From assembly GCA_002699325.1 (NCBI GenBank), contig PABS01000134.1, forward strand, positions 5,394 through 11,012: a stretch of DNA of 5,619 nt, written 5' to 3'. A program made the position numbers and the translations under genes. Within the stretch, counting starts at the first letter, position 1. The number at the start of each line of letters is the position of its first letter. Shown piece after piece: positions 1 to 5,619 of the stretch. The notes beneath the pieces are model-generated. The model was not told where the DNA came from and did no database searches. It worked only from the letters and a program-made list of their open reading frames with translations. This DNA comes from Ponticaulis sp. (lineage in GTDB: Bacteria; Pseudomonadota; Alphaproteobacteria; Caulobacterales; Hyphomonadaceae).

Positions 1-308
1 ACGAAGGTCTCGTCGAAGGCGGCCTGAACCTTTGTGTCTGTCTCCAGATAATCTGCGAGATAATGACACCAGATACACCATTCCCCACCGACAAGCAGCA
101 GCACGCGCTTGTCATTTTCAAAGGCGCGCCGGATCGTCATCTGAAGATCGGCCCAGACATCGCGATTGGGATTGTATTCGCGCACAGAGTAGAAAGGTGC
201 GCGAACCTCTTTCGGCACGTAGGCTCTGGCGGACGCCTCTTCGACGGGAGAGCAGGCCGAGAGCATCGTCGCAATCGACAGGGCGCAGGCTGATAAGAGA
301 AGGCGCAT
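1..308 (-). CDS. Thioredoxin-fold lipoprotein, N-terminal part (runs off the window)
   Basis: The visible 102 codons begin with a short lipoprotein signal: Arg2, a hydrophobic stretch, then the lipobox Leu-Ser-Ala-Cys with the lipidated Cys at residue 19. Ser at +2 suggests sorting to the outer membrane, facing the periplasm. A thioredoxin-like start follows: a strand of Val/Leu residues (about 69-73), then Gly-Gly-Glu-Trp-Cys-Ile-Trp-Cys-His at 74-82, giving a CxxC pair at Cys78 and Cys81. The tryptophan before the first Cys and the His after the second resemble the Thioredoxin_7/DUF255-type families, so a thiol-disulfide role in the envelope is likely; the substrate is unknown. I chose the ATG at 308 because a GGGG Shine-Dalgarno-like run (315-318) sits 6 bases upstream. 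An in-frame ATG at 314 abuts that run and would only add Met-Ser. The C-terminal half lies beyond the window, so the family call is provisional. Confidence 0.8.
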   Translation of the reverse strand, partial: MRLLLSACALSIATMLSACSPVEEASARAYVPKEVRAPFYSVREYNPNRDVWADLQMTIRRAFENDKRVLLLVGGEWCIWCHYLADYLETDTKVQAAFDETF

Positions 309-323
309 ACTCATCCCCAATTT

Positions 324-360
324 GACTGGGTACAGTCTATCGCGGGGATGGATTTTTCAA
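324..360 (-). promoter_or_regulatory. Possible promoter and small inverted repeat ahead of the lipoprotein gene
   Basis: Read on the minus strand, TTGAAA (355-360) could be a -35 box and TAGACT (334-339) a -10 box, with a rather short 15-base spacer. A 5-bp inverted repeat, GACTG-GGTA-CAGTC (324-337), overlaps the -10 position and lies just before the ribosome-binding site, so it could be an operator or a small leader hairpin. The boxes are weak. The gene could instead be transcribed from further upstream, through the structured element at 391-528. Confidence 0.2.
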
Positions 361-390
361 AGAGTGTGCTGTGAGAAAAGGTTGAGATGA

Positions 391-528
391 GGGCCGCACG
401 CGAACCGGCGCGTACGGCCCATCCCCAGAAGACGCCCCCCCGGCGCCTAAGCGATCCTGACCGTGCGTCCCAAGTTCAGCACCGCAGCGATTAGGCTACC
501 TCAGATTCTCATCTTCTGGCGTTGACCC
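391..528 (-). ncRNA. Candidate structured RNA (independent sRNA or leader of the lipoprotein gene)
   Basis: On the minus strand this stretch folds into a nested rod followed by a separate hairpin. A closing helix of 10 bp pairs 510-519 with 425-434. A 13/10-base internal bubble follows, its 3' side holding seven consecutive G. A 6-bp helix pairs 491-496 with 445-450, continued after one mismatch by 488-489 with 452-453. An apical stem pairs 479-482 with 463-466. The second hairpin is a 12-bp helix (409-420 with 391-402) with a 6-base loop. Polarity evidence is direct: the 12-bp helix and the closing helix each contain one pair that is G.U on the minus strand but a C/A mismatch on the plus strand. 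After the last hairpin the RNA would read through UCAUCUCAACC into UUUU (376-379), which is a poor intrinsic terminator. The rod-with-bubble shape loosely recalls 6S RNA, but I cannot match any family. No convincing protein frame occupies it. Confidence 0.4.
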
Positions 529-529
529 A

Positions 530-563
530 TGTTAAGTGTAACAGAAAACCGATCAGTTTCCTA
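530..563 (-). promoter_or_regulatory. Possible promoter of the structured RNA, with an overlapping inverted repeat
   Basis: On the minus strand a -10-like TACACT lies at 535-540, placing a start near the G at 528, where the structured RNA begins GGGUC. The matching -35 position 17 bases upstream (558-563) reads TAGGAA, a weak match. The inverted repeat TGTTA-AGTG-TAACA (530-543) overlaps the -10 box and the start, as a repressor site would. No known operator consensus was recognised. Confidence 0.25.
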
Positions 564-642
564 TCAGCGATTGAATTGGGGTCGTTTCGACAGGGTCCCG
601 GCCGTGCCGGTCTGCGCTTTTTGGATAAATAGACGCGACGTG

Positions 643-674
643 AAAAAGCCGGCTGACCTTCAAAATCAGCCGGC
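643..674 (-). terminator. Intrinsic terminator of the VOC-fold gene
   Basis: A perfect 9-bp stem (TCAGCCGGC at 666-674 and GCCGGCTGA at 648-656) encloses a 9-base loop. On the minus strand it is followed directly by five T (643-647). It lies 35 bases past the stop codon of the gene at 709-1083, the expected place for its terminator, and separates that gene from the structured region further downstream. Confidence 0.82.
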
Positions 675-708
675 ATTTATGGTTCTCGCTTTTAGCGGAG
701 CAGAACTC

Positions 709-1083
709 CTAGCGGCACAATGCGCAGATTTTGTTTCCATCCGGGTCGCGCAGATAAGCGAGATAAAGGCGCATTCCGCCACCTTCGCGCCAGCCGGGTG
801 GATCTTCGATCGGCGTGCCGCCAGCGGCCGCGCCAGCCTTGTGCCATGCATCAGCCTGTTCCGGGCTTTCCGCAGCGAAGCCGAGTGTCGCTCCGTTTGA
901 CACGGTGGCCGGGTTACCGTCGATTGGCTTTGTCACGAGAAAGGCTGCGCCGTTGTGGCGATAGACCAGCCGGCCTTTGGGATCGATCACACCTTCTTTT
1001 GCGCCCAGAACGCCGAGGATTGCATCGTAGAATGTTTTGGCTTTGTCGAGATCGTTTGATCCGACCATCATGTGACTGAACAT
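709..1083 (-). CDS. VOC (glyoxalase/bleomycin-resistance fold) family protein
   Basis: This 124-residue protein has the length and pattern of a single VOC unit: Met-Phe-Ser-His at the N-terminus, an early Ser-Asn-Asp-Leu-Asp...Phe-Tyr-Asp helix (9-20), a Gly-Phe strand near 68-69, and the closing Asp-Pro-Asp-Gly-Asn at 113-117. Two of the four positions that carry metal in glyoxalase I look altered. The central His of the 'G-x-H' strand aligns with Thr66, and the final Glu after Asp-Pro-Asp-Gly aligns with Cys120, in a Cys-Ala-Leu-Cys-Arg terminus. His4 is kept. This argues against classical Ni/Zn glyoxalase I chemistry, so the substrate is unknown. An AGGGAG ribosome-binding site (1089-1094) sits 5 bases before the ATG. 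The gene follows the dehydrogenase on the same strand after an 85-base gap holding a long hairpin. Co-transcription is plausible, and the context suggests a role with glutathione adducts or aldehydes (inference). Confidence 0.9.
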   Translation of the reverse strand: MFSHMMVGSNDLDKAKTFYDAILGVLGAKEGVIDPKGRLVYRHNGAAFLVTKPIDGNPATVSNGATLGFAAESPEQADAWHKAGAAAGGTPIEDPPGWREGGGMRLYLAYLRDPDGNKICALCR

Positions 1084-1099
1084 GAAATCTCCCTGTTAA

Positions 1100-1155
1100 T
1101 TTCTCGCGGACAGTGCCTCAGCCAGGAGAAAGCTTCCAGCACTTTCCGCGAGAAA
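1100..1155 (-). other. Long imperfect hairpin between the dehydrogenase and VOC genes
   Basis: TTTCTCGCGGA (1100-1110) is perfectly complementary to TCCGCGAGAAA (1145-1155). After one mismatch (1111/1144) the pairing resumes with AGTGC (1112-1116) and GCACT (1139-1143), giving 16 paired positions around a 22-base loop. It begins 13 bases past the dehydrogenase stop and ends shortly before the ribosome-binding site of the next gene. No T-run follows it on the minus strand, so it is not a standard terminator. It could be an mRNA-stabilising or processing hairpin that uncouples expression of the two genes, or a copy of a dispersed palindromic repeat. Confidence 0.6.
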
Positions 1156-1168
1156 CGTCTAAAGGATA

Positions 1169-3259
<2,091 letters not shown>

Positions 3260-3310
3260 CGTTCTGCCAGACAGCCTGAAAAACTTGTTTCGAGCCGATC
3301 ACATTGTTCC

Positions 3311-3322
3311 GGCGTAAACGCC
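3311..3322 (+). other. Small hairpin in the LysR-barrel gene spacer
   Basis: GGCG-TAAA-CGCC forms a 4-bp stem 50 bases past the LysR stop. No T-run follows directly; CTTTT appears some 20 bases later. It is too weak to be called a terminator. The rest of the 164-base spacer shows no clear promoter or structure, so read-through from the LysR gene into the barrel gene is possible. Confidence 0.2.
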
Positions 3323-3423
3323 TCGTTAACGGGTTTCGGCGCTTTTCCCCCGCATTACGGCATCCAGGACGCAGGATATTCGCGTGAGTCGGCTGGGTGC
3401 AGACTTTTGGGATCGGGACATAA

Positions 3424-4899
3424 ATGAGAACTATGAGGAAACTGCTCGGTGGAGCGGTGAGCTTTACTGCGTTGTTGGCAGCATTCGTCGGGCAAGCTTC
3501 TGCGGTGACGAATGAAGAATTGCTGGAGCGTATCGAACGCCTGGAGCGCCAGAACCAGGAACTTCGCTCGCAAGTGAATGCGCTTCAGGGCGATCCGGAC
3601 GTTGTGCGTCTCCCTGAAACCTCAGCTGAGGCGGCTGCCAAGAATGATGCAGGACTAGTCGGCACCAGCGTGGATTATTCCTATCGCATTCTGGATGCCG
3701 TGGAAGATGTGAATACCAAGCCGATCGTTCAGCTTAAAGCGCGCCAGGATGGCCTGCTCAACAGCGCGCTTACTGTTTCCGGTCAGGTGACGGCGATTGC
3801 AAATATCCAGACAAGCAATCGCGACGACAAATTCGGCTATCTGATGCGCAACCCTACGTCCGCGAACCAGATTGGTGGAGATGTCTCGGAAGCGCTGGTC
3901 CATTCTGCAAATCTGGCATTCACAGCGCAGCTGAATGACTGGATTACGGCCTATCTCGAATTTCTTTATAGCCCTGAACAGCATTTCGGTTCAGGCACGA
4001 TCACAAATCTGAACCGCAATGTCATTGACGGTCGCCGGGCCTATATTCTGTTCGGTAATCTGGAGAAATCCCCGCTCTTTGCGGCGATCGGTAAGCTGGA
4101 CACGCCATTTGGCCTGAACGATACGGTGAGCCCGTTCACCAACTCTACCAACTGGCACGCCTTTGCCGGCCTCGCTTACGGTGCGCAGGTTGGCTATGTG
4201 AGCGATGGGTTGATGCTGCGAGCCATGGCCATTCAGGGCGGCTCGCAATTCCGCGCTCACAACACGCCGGTGAATGACACCAATGTGCCATCGCGCGTGA
4301 ACAACTTTGCCGTGGATGCGAACTATACCTTCCGCTTCAATACCGCTGATGAGGCGCTGTTTGGTGCCAGCTACACGCACGGGACAGCTTATTGTCAGGC
4401 CTATCCGGTCGTGCACTTCAATCCGTGTTCTGACAATAATCCAGGCTATGCAGTTTATAGCCGTATTCGCATGGGCGCATTCGAGCTGCTCGGCGAATTC
4501 GCGTCGACAACAGACGACTGGCCGGGTTCAGCCGTTCCGGATCCGACAAACCCTTTGAGCGTGTATGAGGCGCAAAAGACCCATGCCTTTACCGTTGGCG
4601 GCCGATACGGCTTCGGCGAAGTTCTGCCAAATGGCCGCAATAAATCTTATCTGTCTGCGGAGTTCTCGAAATTCCGGGCGGGTGACGAAGGCGCGCCATG
4701 GGAGCGCCAGAACCAGATCGTGCTCGGCTATTCGCATTATCTCTCTGAGAACATTAATTTGTTCGGTGAGTACATCCATGTTGATGGATTTGCGCCTCTG
4801 AACTTCGTCTCTGGCGGCAACTTCCCGGATGGCAGCACCTGGTCTGACAATGATGCCAAGACCGATGTTCTGATGTTTGGCGCGCAGGGCGCTTTCTAG
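3424..4899 (+). CDS. Outer-membrane beta-barrel porin-like protein with N-terminal coiled coil
   Basis: The 491-residue protein starts with a Sec signal peptide: Arg2, Arg5 and Lys6, a hydrophobic core (7-23), and probable cleavage after Ala-Ser-Ala at 25-27. A short clean coiled coil follows, with heptad core residues Leu33, Ile37, Leu40, Asn44, Leu47, Val51 and Leu54, as in trimeric porins with a periplasmic stalk. From about residue 105 onward the sequence is alternating amphipathic strands rich in Tyr, Phe, Gly and Asn, ending in Gly-Ala-Gln-Gly-Ala-Phe. The terminal Phe is the usual signal for barrel assembly. The only two cysteines, Cys324 and Cys335, are ten residues apart in a loop-like stretch and could form a disulfide. 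The layout recalls LbtU-type siderophore porins and other coiled-coil porins, but I cannot assign a substrate. A GGGA ribosome-binding site (3415-3418) lies 5 bases before this ATG and supports it over the ATG at 3433. The gene ends at a strong terminator. Confidence 0.82.
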   Translation: MRTMRKLLGGAVSFTALLAAFVGQASAVTNEELLERIERLERQNQELRSQVNALQGDPDVVRLPETSAEAAAKNDAGLVGTSVDYSYRILDAVEDVNTKPIVQLKARQDGLLNSALTVSGQVTAIANIQTSNRDDKFGYLMRNPTSANQIGGDVSEALVHSANLAFTAQLNDWITAYLEFLYSPEQHFGSGTITNLNRNVIDGRRAYILFGNLEKSPLFAAIGKLDTPFGLNDTVSPFTNSTNWHAFAGLAYGAQVGYVSDGLMLRAMAIQGGSQFRAHNTPVNDTNVPSRVNNFAVDANYTFRFNTADEALFGASYTHGTAYCQAYPVVHFNPCSDNNPGYAVYSRIRMGAFELLGEFASTTDDWPGSAVPDPTNPLSVYEAQKTHAFTVGGRYGFGEVLPNGRNKSYLSAEFSKFRAGDEGAPWERQNQIVLGYSHYLSENINLFGEYIHVDGFAPLNFVSGGNFPDGSTWSDNDAKTDVLMFGAQGAF

Positions 4900-4924
4900 A
4901 CGACACACTTTTCGAGCTGATTTC

Positions 4925-4957
4925 ACCGGCTGCATATTCCAATGCAGCCGGTTTTTT
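4925..4957 (+). terminator. Intrinsic terminator of the barrel gene
   Basis: A perfect 11-bp stem (ACCGGCTGCAT at 4925-4935 with ATGCAGCCGGT at 4942-4952) encloses a 6-base loop and runs into six T (4952-4957). It starts 26 bases after the barrel gene stop. It separates that gene from the hydrolase, which must therefore have its own promoter or depend on read-through. Confidence 0.93.
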
Positions 4958-4984
4958 ATGTGCACGTGTCGTGGTGCGCGGATC

Positions 4985-5022
4985 ATCCCGATATTGGGAT
5001 TGTGTGTTTCAGGTTGTATAGA
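4985..5022 (+). promoter_or_regulatory. Predicted sigma-70-type promoter of the hydrolase gene with an overlapping near-palindrome
   Basis: TTGGGA (4994-4999) and TATAGA (5017-5022) each match the -35 and -10 consensus at four of six positions and are exactly 17 bases apart. A 16-base near-palindrome, ATCCC-GATATT-GGGAT (4985-5000), 14 of 16 positions symmetric, covers the -35 box, where a repressor or activator site would be expected. The start would fall near 5029, leaving a leader of about 64 bases. The leader contains a minor inverted repeat, ATCAT/ATGAT (5049-5064). Confidence 0.45.
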
Positions 5023-5092
5023 TTGTTGCGTCCCGACTAAGTGTTCATATCATTGCGAGATGATCTGACTATCAGCGGAATGGGAGAATTGC

Positions 5093-5619
5093 ATGGCTCT
5101 GGAAACGGTATCGACGAACACGGCGCATGGCGGCGTGCAAGGCGTTTATAAGCACAAATCTTCCTCCACGGGCACGGATATGACCTTTTCGGTTTATGTG
5201 CCGCCAAATCCTGATGGCAAGAAACTGCCGGTGGTCTGGTATCTTTCAGGCCTGACCTGCACGCATGCGAATGTGACTGAGAAAGGCGAGTTCCGAGCCG
5301 CCTGTGCAGCCCACAGGCTGATTTTTGTCGCGCCGGACACATCACCGCGTGGCGAAGGCGTGCCAGATGATCCCGAGGGCTCATATGACTTTGGTCTGGG
5401 TGCCGGCTTCTACGTCAATGCAACTGAAGCTCCGTATAAGGAGCATTATCAGATGCGTGACTATATTGAAAAAGAACTGCCCAAGCTGATCGAAGCGAAT
5501 TTTCCGGCTGATATGAGCCGCCAGAGCATTGTGGGCCATTCCATGGGCGGGCATGGCGCGCTGACCATCGGACTGCGCAATCCGGAAACATTTAAAGCCG
5601 TGTCTGCCTTCGCGCCGAT
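5093..5619 (+). CDS. fghA: S-formylglutathione hydrolase, N-terminal 175 residues (runs off the window)
   Basis: This cytosolic alpha/beta-hydrolase of the esterase D family splits S-formylglutathione into formate and glutathione, completing the formaldehyde pathway begun by the class III dehydrogenase in this window. Family landmarks in order are the oxyanion-loop segment Leu-Ser-Gly-Leu-Thr-Cys-Thr (51-57) with the conserved Cys56, Ala-Pro-Asp-Thr-Ser-Pro-Arg-Gly (80-87), the Gly-Ala-Gly-Phe-Tyr-Val-Asn-Ala-Thr stretch (103-111), and the nucleophile elbow Gly-His-Ser-Met-Gly-Gly-His (148-154) with Ser150. The family is about 280 residues long, so roughly 100 residues, including the catalytic Asp and His, lie beyond the window; nothing suggests a defective gene. 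GGGAGA (5082-5087) is an excellent ribosome-binding site 5 bases before the ATG. Unlike many operons, the gene is not adjacent to the dehydrogenase. A terminator upstream and a promoter at 4994-5022 suggest independent transcription. Equivalent to E. coli frmB/yeiG. Confidence 0.96.
   Translation, partial: MALETVSTNTAHGGVQGVYKHKSSSTGTDMTFSVYVPPNPDGKKLPVVWYLSGLTCTHANVTEKGEFRAACAAHRLIFVAPDTSPRGEGVPDDPEGSYDFGLGAGFYVNATEAPYKEHYQMRDYIEKELPKLIEANFPADMSRQSIVGHSMGGHGALTIGLRNPETFKAVSAFAP

Noticed and set aside
391..420. Reading the 12-bp hairpin alone as an intrinsic terminator.
   Set aside because: The T-run on the minus strand is about 11 bases from the stem, and the plus strand has none. It fits better as part of the larger structured element, although weak termination is possible.
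598..622. A plus-strand hairpin CCGGC-CGT-GCCGG followed, after a gap, by five T.
   Set aside because: The stem is only 5 bp, the T-run is several bases away, and no plus-strand gene precedes it.
529..900. A plus-strand open frame of 123 codons.
   Set aside because: It runs across the terminator and antisense through the well-supported VOC gene. Its protein has no recognisable pattern, and no ribosome-binding site is seen.
3991..4416. A long minus-strand open frame inside the barrel gene (similar antisense frames also occur over the LysR and dehydrogenase genes).
   Set aside because: These are antisense shadows of genes with strong family evidence and have no ribosome-binding sites or recognisable domains.

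Overview
The window reads as chromosomal DNA from a GC-rich Gram-negative alphaproteobacterium. It holds a glutathione-dependent formaldehyde pathway, an outer-membrane lipoprotein and an outer-membrane barrel protein. The protein style suggests a marine Hyphomonadaceae- or Rhodobacterales-like lineage, but that placement is an impression and was not tested. I see no transposase, integrase, phage gene, tRNA, rRNA or CRISPR array.

Layout, left to right. (1) Positions 1-308, minus strand: the N-terminal part of a thioredoxin-fold lipoprotein with a lipobox and a C-I-W-C motif, cut by the window edge. (2) Positions 309-708: a 400-base region without a protein gene. It holds a strongly structured stretch (391-528) whose G.U pairs form only in a minus-strand RNA, a possible promoter for that RNA, and a clear minus-strand terminator for the next gene. 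(3) Positions 709-1083, minus: a small VOC/glyoxalase-fold protein. (4) Positions 1169-2275, minus: class III alcohol dehydrogenase, i.e. S-(hydroxymethyl)glutathione dehydrogenase. A long imperfect hairpin lies between genes 3 and 4. (5) Positions 2372-3259, plus: a LysR-type regulator divergent from the dehydrogenase. (6) Positions 3424-4899, plus: an outer-membrane beta-barrel protein with an N-terminal coiled coil, closed by a textbook terminator. (7) Positions 5093-5619, plus: S-formylglutathione hydrolase, truncated by the window edge after its nucleophile serine.

The core theme is formaldehyde detoxification. Formaldehyde adds spontaneously to glutathione, the dehydrogenase oxidises the adduct to S-formylglutathione, and the hydrolase releases formate and glutathione. 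The two enzymes are not in one operon here. They are on opposite strands, separated by a LysR regulator and a barrel protein, and the hydrolase appears to have its own promoter. The LysR gene is the natural candidate regulator because it shares a 96-base divergent promoter region with the dehydrogenase. The best candidate for something undescribed is the structured minus-strand RNA upstream of the lipoprotein gene.
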